From NCBI GenBank assembly GCA_034716535.1, contig JAYEJW010000329.1:1-10637 (forward strand): a stretch of 10,637 nucleotides of DNA, given 5' to 3'. Both the position numbers and the translations under genes were made by a program. A model generated the notes under the pieces. It saw only the letters and a program-made list of their open reading frames with translations. It did no database searches and had not been told where the DNA came from. Source of the stretch: JAYEJW01 sp034716535 (GTDB taxonomy: Bacteria > Pseudomonadota > Gammaproteobacteria > Chromatiales > Chromatiaceae). Shown piece by piece: positions 1 through 6,370 of this stretch. Positions within the stretch are counted from its first letter, which is position 1, and the number at the start of each line of letters is the position of its first letter.

Positions 1-20
1 GGCGCGCCTTGGGGCGCGCC
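1..20. repeat. Two GGCGCGCC octamers forming a potential hairpin
   Basis: The octamer GGCGCGCC occurs at 1-8 and 13-20, separated by TTGG. Each octamer is its own reverse complement, so the pair is both a direct and an inverted repeat and can fold into an 8-bp stem with a 4-nt loop. It lies about 120 bases downstream of the stop codon of the cytochrome b gene, so it could end that operon's transcript. No T-run is visible on the downstream (minus-strand) side because the window ends there. I otherwise see nothing convincing in the 139 bases after the stop codon. Confidence 0.4.
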
Positions 21-139
21 TGCTCTGCGACATGGGATACTCTCGGACGGTAGAACGCAGCTGTTCACGTCCTGCGTCGGGTGCAGAACCGTTAGCAGAC
101 TCGACGCTCCCATCGTCACAACCCCCGGCAGTGTGCCCG

Positions 140-754
140 CTACTCCTCGTGCCAGCCCGTGATCATCATCTTGTAATGGGTGCTGACCTTCGCCCCGCAG
201 CTACCCAGGTAGATGTGCGCGATGACGAAGACCACAATGACCAACCCCGTCAGGTAGTGAAGGACGGCAACCGGAATCAGGCCATCCATACCCAAGACCT
301 GCCTCGGGGCAAAGTCAGGCCAGGTGAAGATCAAGCCCGTCAACAGCAGCAACGGCATGAGCAAGTACATGACGATCCAGTAGATGATCTGCTGCATAGC
401 GTTGAAATTGGCCTGCGCCGAGGGCGCGTACGGCGGCTTCTCTCCCCGGAAGATGCCCCAGACGTAATAACGGGTCTGGCGCATCATCTTCTCACCGAAT
501 GCCCCTGGCTTGGGAACGTACTGCCACCAGTTGCCCGAAACGATATTGGCGATGACGAAGAAGACGTAGAGGGCGACCAGCGCCAGCCCGGCGGTGCTGT
601 GGACCCGGGCGGAGAGCTCGAACGGAACGAGCGGCAGATCCGGGTCCGCGAAATGCAGGCTCGCTCCCGTGGCGGTGAGGACGATGATCAACAGCGCGTT
701 GGTCCAATGCCAGATGCGAATCCACAGGGGCAGGATAAAGACGCGCTCGCTCAT
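140..754 (-). CDS. Cytochrome b561-type membrane subunit (FdnI/PhsC-like), 204 aa
   Basis: Predicted integral-membrane diheme cytochrome b that would exchange electrons between the quinone pool and the periplasmic cytochromes of this operon. Four hydrophobic segments are visible, at about residues 15-33, 50-75, 120-145 and 163-185. Candidate b-heme ligands are His16 (in WHWTN), His52, His166 and His180. The 14-residue spacing of the last pair is what I recall for the gamma subunit of formate dehydrogenase-N and for thiosulfate reductase PhsC. The C-terminus (HYKMMITGWHEE) is also typical of this group. A longer frame reaches position 841, but the ATG at 752-754 is preferred: it has GGAGGG just upstream and overlaps the stop of the heptaheme gene as ATGA. 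It is the last gene of the six-gene operon. Family confidence is high; the exact partner is inferred from position. Confidence 0.9.
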   Translation of the reverse strand: MSERVFILPLWIRIWHWTNALLIIVLTATGASLHFADPDLPLVPFELSARVHSTAGLALVALYVFFVIANIVSGNWWQYVPKPGAFGEKMMRQTRYYVWGIFRGEKPPYAPSAQANFNAMQQIIYWIVMYLLMPLLLLTGLIFTWPDFAPRQVLGMDGLIPVAVLHYLTGLVIVVFVIAHIYLGSCGAKVSTHYKMMITGWHEE

Positions 755-1752
755 AACTCCCTCCCGCGCCGGAGCAGACCGGCAAGTATGCGAATACCCA
801 AGTGTATGGCGATTCCGGCAAGCGTCACCCCGACCAGCCACAGCGCCAACCTGTCCAGATATACGTTACGGGTTGCGCCGATGACATACGCATCGCCGAG
901 CACGGCGCTGTTCAGAAAGCCCATTTCGTTCGTCTCCTCCTGGGCAACATGGCGGTAGAGACGCGTGCGCAGCGCCGTGTCCTGGGAGTGGCAGCTCACG
1001 CAGTTGCGTTCCGCCTGCTCCTTGTCGAGGATCTCGTGGGAGAGTGCGAGCTTACTGTGGGTGGACACGGGCGTGTGGCACTCCACGCAGCGCACCGCCT
1101 GCCAATGGCGCTCGGTGTTGGGCAGCCACTCGTGGATCTTGTCGATGTCCGGCCGCGCCTTTTCTTTGGGCAAGGTGTCACCGAACTCGGCAAACTTCAG
1201 GTCCGAGTCGTGGCATTCGAGGCATTTTCCGTTGTCCTGCTCGACGATTTTTCGCGGGTCGCCCAACTCGGAGGCCACGCGGTCTACGTGCGGGTCGTGG
1301 CAGATGTTGCAGTTGAATCGTTCCGACAGGTTCCTGGCATGCACGCTCTTGTCGAATTGGGCCTTGACCCGGAACGCCTCCTGCGCGTGGCACTCGTCGC
1401 AATCGAGGATCTTCTCCTCCGAGCCCGCGACGTGGGGATACTCCGTGGAACCCTTGCCATGGCAGGTCTTGCAGGCCATGCCCGCGTGCTGGGATTTCTC
1501 GTAGAGGAACGGGTCCATCAAGGCGCTGGCCAGCTTTTCCAGGTCCATGCCGGGGCGCGGCGGGAACTTGACCGCCTGTTCGGTGTGGCAGGCAATGCAC
1601 TCGCCGTTCCACTGGCGCACCATCATCTGCGCCTCCGGGTCCTTCGGCGGCGCTCCGAGGGTGCCCTCCGCGAGGGCCGCTCCAGGCATTGCCCCGCCAA
1701 TCGGGAGCGCCACCGAGAGCAAAAAAGACCGAACCCCCATCCAGGTCCTCAT
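751..1752 (-). CDS. Membrane-anchored heptaheme c-type cytochrome, 333 aa
   Basis: Exported multiheme electron carrier. Seven CXXCH heme-binding motifs start at residues 52 (CIACH), 94 (CKTCH), 118 (CDECH), 148 (CNICH), 177 (CLECH), 222 (CVECH) and 251 (CVSCH). Many additional histidines can serve as distal ligands. An N-terminal signal sequence ends near AALA-EG (residue 29). A second hydrophobic stretch at about 302-327, followed by an Arg-rich tail, would anchor the heme domain in the inner membrane from its C-terminus. The architecture recalls NapC/NrfH or Cbc-type quinol-linked cytochromes in role, but the order of domains differs (C-terminal rather than N-terminal anchor). The start ATG overlaps the chaperone stop as ATGA and has GGTGGAG upstream. 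Its stop overlaps the cytochrome b start, which suggests the two form one membrane module. Confidence 0.9.
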   Translation of the reverse strand: MRTWMGVRSFLLSVALPIGGAMPGAALAEGTLGAPPKDPEAQMMVRQWNGECIACHTEQAVKFPPRPGMDLEKLASALMDPFLYEKSQHAGMACKTCHGKGSTEYPHVAGSEEKILDCDECHAQEAFRVKAQFDKSVHARNLSERFNCNICHDPHVDRVASELGDPRKIVEQDNGKCLECHDSDLKFAEFGDTLPKEKARPDIDKIHEWLPNTERHWQAVRCVECHTPVSTHSKLALSHEILDKEQAERNCVSCHSQDTALRTRLYRHVAQEETNEMGFLNSAVLGDAYVIGATRNVYLDRLALWLVGVTLAGIAIHLGIRILAGLLRRGREL

Positions 1753-2456
1753 GTCTCCACCCCCCTGTCGTCACCTACCCCCATCGGAGGGATAGGATTG
1801 GCCCCATAGCCCGAGTATCCGGTGCGCAGTTGCCGGGCATCCTCCGCGATCACTCGCCCTGTCACCTTGGCCAACGCCTGGTACAAGGGCTCCCGCGCCT
1901 GCTCGGCGAGTTGCGCGCAGTAGCCCGGCACCCAGACCGCCAGGTGCTCGTCGACGAACCGGGCCTGCCGCGCACGCGCCCACTCGGCCTCGTCCGTCGA
2001 CCCCGCGCGACTGGATTCGTCTTCGGCATAGCAGAGGCTGGCTATGAAGCGCAGCTCGTAGGCGAGATGATCACAGGGTCCCCAGGGGCCCTTGTCATCG
2101 AAGCCGGCCTCGCTGTAGGCGGTTGCGACGGCTAACGTGCTGTCACCCGCGATCCGGCCTTCGCGCCAGAGAGACTCGTAGGGCGGCGGCGGGCCGTGTC
2201 CCTCTCGCAGGCCGAGGAAAAGCCGGGCATGCTCGGCGGCGAGACGCTCCGCGAGTTCCCCCCAATCGGCCTCGCTGTCCAGGGCGGTATGGATGTCCGC
2301 TGCAATCCCCGCTTCTTCGGACTGGACCCCGGCGTTGACGGAAGCAATCCGCTGCAGAGCATCTGCGTCCATCCGGTGACCAAATAGAGACGCGAGAAAC
2401 CAATAGGCCTTGGCACGCTGCCCGCCGGACAAAGCGGAATCGGTCATCATGCTCAC
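1749..2456 (-). CDS. TorD/DmsD-family molybdoenzyme maturation chaperone, 235 aa
   Basis: Cytoplasmic all-helical chaperone expected to bind the Tat signal of the molybdenum subunit encoded upstream and to hold export until the cofactor is inserted. Family signatures are visible: EHARLFLG near residues 75-82, PPPYESLW near 90-97, GDST near 104-107, and CDHLAYELRF near 128-137, matching the PxDHxxxELxF-like core motif of TorD proteins. Length is normal for the family. The start is uncertain. The GTG at 2454-2456 overlaps the previous stop as GTGA, but it has a weak Shine-Dalgarno sequence. The ATG codons at 2448-2450 and 2445-2447 follow GGTGAG and may be used instead. Placement between two cytochrome genes, rather than beside the catalytic gene, is slightly unusual. 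Confidence 0.9.
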   Translation of the reverse strand: MSMMTDSALSGGQRAKAYWFLASLFGHRMDADALQRIASVNAGVQSEEAGIAADIHTALDSEADWGELAERLAAEHARLFLGLREGHGPPPPYESLWREGRIAGDSTLAVATAYSEAGFDDKGPWGPCDHLAYELRFIASLCYAEDESSRAGSTDEAEWARARQARFVDEHLAVWVPGYCAQLAEQAREPLYQALAKVTGRVIAEDARQLRTGYSGYGANPIPPMGVGDDRGVET

Positions 2457-2851
2457 CGTGCTGGCATCGCGTAGAAAGGCGTGGCCAAGGCACCCTCGCC
2501 ACGGTGGCAGCCGAGACAGATCCCCCGGTCGACGGCACCTGGGTAAGCGGCGATGGGGTACTCCTCACGCCGCAGAAACTGGAGGTCATCTGGAAACTTG
2601 ACGTCCGCATGGCAGGAGACGCAGTTGATTGCCATGAACTTGGCGTGGACCCGGTGGAAACGCCCCCCGACTTCGATCGTGTACTCGTCGCCTGGAGAGA
2701 GGTCCCCCTCGCGGATCAGATCGGACAGGATGCCGGCGCCAATGGGCGATTTCTCGAACCATTTCCCCTCGGCCTCCTCCGCGGCCATTGCCGGCGGCAG
2801 GAAAGCCACGCAGACCAGCGCCGAGAAAATCGGACGTAGGAGCGCTTTCAT
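2453..2851 (-). CDS. Periplasmic diheme c-type cytochrome, 132 aa
   Basis: Small exported cytochrome c. A signal peptide covers about residues 1-24, with a likely cleavage after AMA-A. Two heme-binding motifs follow, CVSCH at 77-81 and CLGCH at 112-116. The stretch GGRFHRVHAKFMAINCVSCH resembles small NapB- or NrfB-like cytochromes only in general style, and I cannot assign a named family. The ATG at 2849-2851 is preferred because GGGGGAG lies a few bases upstream and it shares one base with the Fe-S subunit stop (TGATG). A GTG one codon earlier is also possible. It sits directly after the Fe-S subunit, where a membrane-anchor subunit is usually encoded in PsrABC-like operons. The simplest inference is that it takes electrons from, or delivers them to, the Fe-S subunit in the periplasm. 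Confidence 0.85.
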   Translation of the reverse strand: MKALLRPIFSALVCVAFLPPAMAAEEAEGKWFEKSPIGAGILSDLIREGDLSPGDEYTIEVGGRFHRVHAKFMAINCVSCHADVKFPDDLQFLRREEYPIAAYPGAVDRGICLGCHRGEGALATPFYAMPAR

Positions 2852-3540
2852 CACTTCTCCCCCCCTTCGAGCACATAGTAGACCTGGGGCGCAGCGCCGT
2901 ACTCACGCTTCAGCTGGGCGGCCCGTTTGGTGCCGATCTGCTTCGCGACTTCGGAACCGGGGTCGTCGAGATCGCCGAAAAAGCGGGCGTCTACCGGGCA
3001 AACCAGGTCGCAGGCGGGGGTATAGGCCGGGTCCTTCCCGATCCGATCGACCTTGCCGTCTTCGATGGCCTTCTCCAGCCGGTGCCAGCAGAAGGTGCAC
3101 TTCTCGGCCACCTTGGCCTTCTTGCGGTGGGTCCAGTGCCGCTGGGTGTCCGGCAGGGCCTCGTAGGGCGTCGCCTGCCCGCCGGGATAGAGCCTTGCGG
3201 GCTCCTGCTGATTGAGCTGGGGGACGCCGTACGGGCAGACGGCGGCGCAATACCCGCACCCTATGCACTTGTCGTAGTCGATCAGCACGACGCCCAGCTC
3301 GTTCTTCGAGATGGCGAAGGCCTTGACCCCGTCGCAAGCCGTCTTGCAGGGCGGGTTCTCGCAGTGCATGCAGTTCATGGTCACAAAGGTGCGGTAGACG
3401 TTGGGATACTTGCCGCCCTCCGACTCGATCATGACGTTCCAAGGCGCCTCCGGGGTGAAGTGGTTTTCCACCGCGCAGGCGGCGACGCAGGAGCGGCAGC
3501 CCATGCAGCGTTTGGTGTCGATGACGCGAACCAGTTTCAT
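2851..3540 (-). CDS. Four-cluster [4Fe-4S] electron-transfer subunit (PhsB/DmsB/NrfC type), 229 aa
   Basis: Electron-transfer subunit of the molybdoenzyme complex. Sixteen cysteines fall in the standard four groups: 12/15/18/22, 57/60/65/69, 92/95/98/102 and 148/151/177/181. This is the arrangement of DmsB, PhsB, PsrB and NrfC, giving four predicted [4Fe-4S] clusters. There is no signal peptide, so it is expected to cross the membrane bound to the Tat-bearing catalytic subunit. The start ATG at 3538-3540 overlaps the catalytic gene's stop as ATGA, giving a standard length. A longer open frame extends upstream to 3900, but it only runs antisense-like through the end of the catalytic gene and encodes nothing recognisable. 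The C-terminal 45 residues (RFFGDL onward) are typical of the family. Confidence 0.95.
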   Translation of the reverse strand: MKLVRVIDTKRCMGCRSCVAACAVENHFTPEAPWNVMIESEGGKYPNVYRTFVTMNCMHCENPPCKTACDGVKAFAISKNELGVVLIDYDKCIGCGYCAAVCPYGVPQLNQQEPARLYPGGQATPYEALPDTQRHWTHRKKAKVAEKCTFCWHRLEKAIEDGKVDRIGKDPAYTPACDLVCPVDARFFGDLDDPGSEVAKQIGTKRAAQLKREYGAAPQVYYVLEGGEK

Positions 3541-6140
3541 GATTGCCGTCCCTCCCCAGCGGCCGGGTAGACCTTGCACTTGGTATCGTTGAACGAGTTC
3601 ATGCCCGAGACCTTGTCGGGGTGCAGCTCGAGCACGTCGTTCACCGCCATGCCTTTGCGCGCATAATCCGGGAAGCCCGGCGACGCCTGCCCGTAGTGAT
3701 AGGAGATGCCGACGGTGTCCGGACGGATCCCCTCGGTGAGCTGGACCTTGCCAGTAAGTTTGCCGATCCGTGTCTCCACGACCACCTGATCGCCCTCCCG
3801 GACACCCATCTCCGCACCCGTGGCGGCGTTCATGACGACATAGTTCTCGATGGTGTCCTTGCCGAGCGCGAAGTTGAGGATCGGGTTGGTGTTGTCGCAC
3901 GCCATCTGGTTGCGGTACATCCGCTTGTAAGTGATCAGATAGAAGGGCAGGTGCCCTGCCTCCCGGTGCGGCGTGGGGAAGGCATGCTCCTTGATAGGAA
4001 CAGGCGAGTAGGCAACCTCGTACTGGTCGAGATCGATGTTCTGTATCCCGTGCTCCGCAACAGTCTCGTGCACCTTCTCCAGGGTGCGGACCATGTGGTC
4101 GCCGTAGAACATCATCTTCGGCTTTCCGGGGCCCTTGAACTTGGCCTCGACGCCTTTTAGATAGGTGCTTTCAGGCCCCAGCTTCTTGCCGACGAAGCCG
4201 TCCCTGAGGGCAACCTCGAACGGCTTTCCCTTGGTCTTCTCGGCCCACAACAGCTCCACCGCCTCCCGCGGCGTATAGTCCCTCCCCTTCTCGAACGGAT
4301 GCTTCTTCTGCTTCCAGTTCTTGTTGATGTTGTCGACGTAGGCGTCGCGCATGTCGAGGCGCTTCGCCAACTCCCATAGGACGCCGAAGGCGTCGTAGGG
4401 AATATCGTAGACATTCGTCATCGGCTGGCGGATAGCCGTGTGCTTGGTGGTGGGTGTCCAGCGGGTCGGCGACAGGTGCCAAGCCTCCAGGTAGTTGAGG
4501 TCCGGCAGCACAATGTCCGCCATCCAGGCCGTCTCGCTCATGTTGACCTCAATGACCACGTTGAAGGTCTTATCGAAGGAACGGAACTGGGTCGCGGTAT
4601 CGGAAGTCGAGACAGGCCGGTTGGTGGCGTAGAAGATCTGCATCTCGGGCTCATAGGGCAGCCCATAGGCCTTGGGATCGAGGAGGGTCAAGGCCACCTG
4701 CTGGCAGACGTCGTGCTGCCCGTTGGGGAAGAATACGCTCTTGGCCAGATCGACCCGCTTCGGCGGGTACTCGCACTTCGACGGCTCGAAGTATGCAGGC
4801 TTCTTGTAGACGCTGTGTAGGTGCAGGCCGCCAACCGCGTCGGGGTTACCCAGCAGCATCTGCAGCATCAGTCCTGCGCGCCAGTTCTGCACGCCAAATT
4901 CCTTTGCCGCCAGGCCGCGCCAGGTGTGGATGGCCACGGGGCGATAGCGCTGAACCACGTCGCCAACCCGTGTGGTCGTGCCGAGACGGGCCGCCGCGGC
5001 GATGTCCTCGCCCAACTTCTGGATGACGTCCGCCGGGACGCCGGCGATCTCGGCTGCGGCCTCCGGAGTCATGCCCGCCAGGCTCTCGGCGAAGACGTCG
5101 AAGGCCGTCCGCACCGGGGCGTCCGCCACGGTGTAACTACCGCGCAGAGCCGGAACCACGCCCTCCACGTAGGCGGTAGCTGTTTCACTGACCGTGTCCC
5201 AAACCAGGGGCTCGCCCTTGTCGTCACGGAGCACCTTTCCGCCGGTGCCGACCAGTTGCGGTGCATTGGAATAGGTGATCAGGAAGTCCTCATCGATGTT
5301 GCCCGTCTCGATCAGATGACGGCTGATCGAGAGCAGGATCACGATGTCCTTTCCGGGCCGGACCGGGACCCATTGGTCCGCCTTGGCGGCCACGTGGGAG
5401 TACCTCGGCTCCACGGCGACGATCTTCATCCCCCGCTCTCTGGCATTGGTGACGGCATGGTCCATCCAGCGCGCGTATTGCTCCGCCTCGAAATAGTTCG
5501 AGCCGAACACCACGAGCAGATTGCAGTGGTCGATGTCGGGCAGGAAGCCGTGATAGCCCCAGGTGAGCTCGTCGGCGACGTGCCGGGCGGACTCGCAGGT
5601 GGTGGTGCGGTGGACCACATTGGGCGTCCCGAAGGCCTTGCAGAACGCCTTGGGGAACTTGTCGCCGATCAGATACTTGCCGTGGCCATGCTGCCAGATG
5701 AGCTTGGAGGGGTTGTCCTCCCGGATCTTCTTCAGCTTGGTGGCAATGGTGTCGAACGCCTCCTCCCAGGAGATCTCCAGCCACTGCGGATCCTGATCCA
5801 GCCCCTTCTTGGGATTGGTTCTCTTCAGCGGCACCTTTACTCGGTACGGGTTGTAGGCGGCGAATAGACCCGACGTGCCCTTTGGGCAAATGCCGTGATT
5901 GTAGTAGTCGCGGCGTCCCGGGTCGGGAAAGATGGAGCGGATCACACCGCCCACCTTGTGGACCTCGATGCCGCAGAAGTTGACGCACTGGACACAGGTC
6001 GATTTGACGATCTCCTCCGGCGTGCGTTGCCCGCCCAGAGCCGATCCAACCTTAGGAAAGGCAAAAAGACCGCCCGATGCCGCGGCATAGGCCGCCAGCG
6101 AGCCCATCCCCTTCAGAAAATCGCGCCTTGTAACGAGCAT
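3537..6140 (-). CDS. Tat-exported molybdopterin oxidoreductase catalytic subunit (PhsA/PsrA/ArrA-like), 867 aa
   Basis: Catalytic subunit of a complex iron-sulfur molybdoenzyme of the DMSO reductase superfamily. A Tat signal is clear: RRDFLKG at residues 5-11, then a hydrophobic stretch, with likely cleavage near residue 34. A [4Fe-4S] site follows with Cys49, Cys52, Cys56 and Cys85 (CX2CX3CX28C). The NPYRVKVPLKRTNP segment (97-110) and EISWEEA are typical of the PsrA/PhsA/Arr branch. Cys182 in HRTTTCESARH is the expected molybdenum ligand, preceded by an HGHGKY motif at 151-156. The C-terminal cofactor-binding domain is present (for example MACDNTNPILNFALG, then MNAATGAEMGVREGD). Start: ATG with GGAGG at 6150-6154. 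It leads the six-gene operon. The substrate is unknown: thiosulfate, polysulfide, tetrathionate, arsenic or selenium oxyanions are all compatible. The length (867) is above typical PhsA/PsrA (about 760) and near ArrA/ArxA, as I recall those families. Confidence 0.93.
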   Translation of the reverse strand: MLVTRRDFLKGMGSLAAYAAASGGLFAFPKVGSALGGQRTPEEIVKSTCVQCVNFCGIEVHKVGGVIRSIFPDPGRRDYYNHGICPKGTSGLFAAYNPYRVKVPLKRTNPKKGLDQDPQWLEISWEEAFDTIATKLKKIREDNPSKLIWQHGHGKYLIGDKFPKAFCKAFGTPNVVHRTTTCESARHVADELTWGYHGFLPDIDHCNLLVVFGSNYFEAEQYARWMDHAVTNARERGMKIVAVEPRYSHVAAKADQWVPVRPGKDIVILLSISRHLIETGNIDEDFLITYSNAPQLVGTGGKVLRDDKGEPLVWDTVSETATAYVEGVVPALRGSYTVADAPVRTAFDVFAESLAGMTPEAAAEIAGVPADVIQKLGEDIAAAARLGTTTRVGDVVQRYRPVAIHTWRGLAAKEFGVQNWRAGLMLQMLLGNPDAVGGLHLHSVYKKPAYFEPSKCEYPPKRVDLAKSVFFPNGQHDVCQQVALTLLDPKAYGLPYEPEMQIFYATNRPVSTSDTATQFRSFDKTFNVVIEVNMSETAWMADIVLPDLNYLEAWHLSPTRWTPTTKHTAIRQPMTNVYDIPYDAFGVLWELAKRLDMRDAYVDNINKNWKQKKHPFEKGRDYTPREAVELLWAEKTKGKPFEVALRDGFVGKKLGPESTYLKGVEAKFKGPGKPKMMFYGDHMVRTLEKVHETVAEHGIQNIDLDQYEVAYSPVPIKEHAFPTPHREAGHLPFYLITYKRMYRNQMACDNTNPILNFALGKDTIENYVVMNAATGAEMGVREGDQVVVETRIGKLTGKVQLTEGIRPDTVGISYHYGQASPGFPDYARKGMAVNDVLELHPDKVSGMNSFNDTKCKVYPAAGEGRQS

Positions 6141-6149
6141 TCCCCGTTG

Positions 6150-6154
6150 CCTCC
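6150..6154 (-). promoter_or_regulatory. Ribosome binding site of the molybdoenzyme operon
   Basis: The minus strand reads GGAGG here, nine bases before the ATG of the molybdopterin subunit. It supports the chosen start, which also places the Tat motif RRDFLK at residues 5-10. Confidence 0.7.
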
Positions 6155-6189
6155 ACTGGTTGGTCGATTCGGAGTGAGTTCAACTTCGA

Positions 6190-6225
6190 TGAATGCAATC
6201 TAAGCATGACATTGAGAATTGTCAT
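6190..6225 (-). promoter_or_regulatory. Candidate sigma-70-type promoter for the six-gene molybdoenzyme operon
   Basis: On the minus strand ATGACA (6220-6225, five of six matches to TTGACA) is followed after exactly 17 bases by TAGATT (6197-6202, four of six matches to TATAAT). This would place transcription start near 6190, about 50 bases before the ATG. The stretch is markedly more AT-rich than its surroundings, as promoters often are in GC-rich genomes. It is a pattern match by eye only. Confidence 0.45.
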
Positions 6226-6235
6226 TGACATTCTC
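6214..6235. promoter_or_regulatory. Inverted repeat overlapping the -35 box, candidate operator
   Basis: The arms GAGAAT and ATTCTC enclose TGTCA-A-TGACA (read on the minus strand), giving a 22-bp near-perfect palindrome broken only by one asymmetric base. The heptamer TGACATT also occurs twice on the plus strand, at 6207-6213 and 6226-6232, 19 bases apart. The repeat covers the proposed -35 hexamer, a position suited to a repressor. The GAGAAT...ATTCTC arms resemble some Fur-type boxes, but the match is too loose to name a regulator. Confidence 0.4.
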
Positions 6236-6243
6236 GGCAACTC

Positions 6244-6257
6244 TTGATCGAGGTCAG
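6244..6257. promoter_or_regulatory. Weak FNR/CRP-like half-palindrome
   Basis: TTGATCGAGGTCAG matches the left half of the FNR/Anr consensus (TTGAT-N4-ATCAA) perfectly and the right half in three of five bases. Its centre is about 60.5 bases upstream of the start site predicted from the candidate promoter, close to the classical -61.5 class I position. Anaerobic or redox control would fit the operon's contents, but a single imperfect match has low weight. Confidence 0.2.
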
Positions 6258-6370
6258 CACATTCTTTATATGGATTAACCGATGTATAGAATTCGCTGCT
6301 CTACGCCGATCAGGAGAGGGAGCCGGCATCAGCGGGCACGAGAACAAAACGCATCTCATGTTCAGGACAT

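Noticed and set aside
32..958. A 308-codon plus-strand open frame across the cytochrome b gene and its downstream gap
   Set aside because: It covers the opposite strand of a clear four-helix cytochrome b and resembles no protein.
802..1809. A 335-codon plus-strand open frame opposite the heptaheme cytochrome gene
   Set aside because: It is the antisense shadow of a gene with seven CXXCH motifs. Its own translation has no domain, signal or composition of a real protein, as is common in GC-rich coding DNA.
2851..3900. An N-terminally extended version of the Fe-S subunit beginning upstream of 3540
   Set aside because: The extension overlaps 360 bases of the catalytic gene in another frame and encodes no recognisable sequence. 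The ATG at 3540 gives the standard family length and an ATGA overlap.
4821..5867. A 348-codon plus-strand open frame opposite the molybdopterin subunit
   Set aside because: It lies wholly within a well-supported coding sequence on the other strand, has His/Gly/Asp-rich low-information translation, and no ribosome binding site was evident.
3537..6140. Direct assignment as arsenite oxidase ArxA or arsenate reductase ArrA
   Set aside because: Length and general pattern fit, but the local motif HGHGKY does not match the signatures I recall for either, and no arsenic genes or NrfD-type ArxC are visible in the window.
6214..6235. A Fur box
   Set aside because: The GAGAAT/ATTCTC arms are suggestive, but the centre departs from the 7-1-7 consensus, so a named regulator is not supported.
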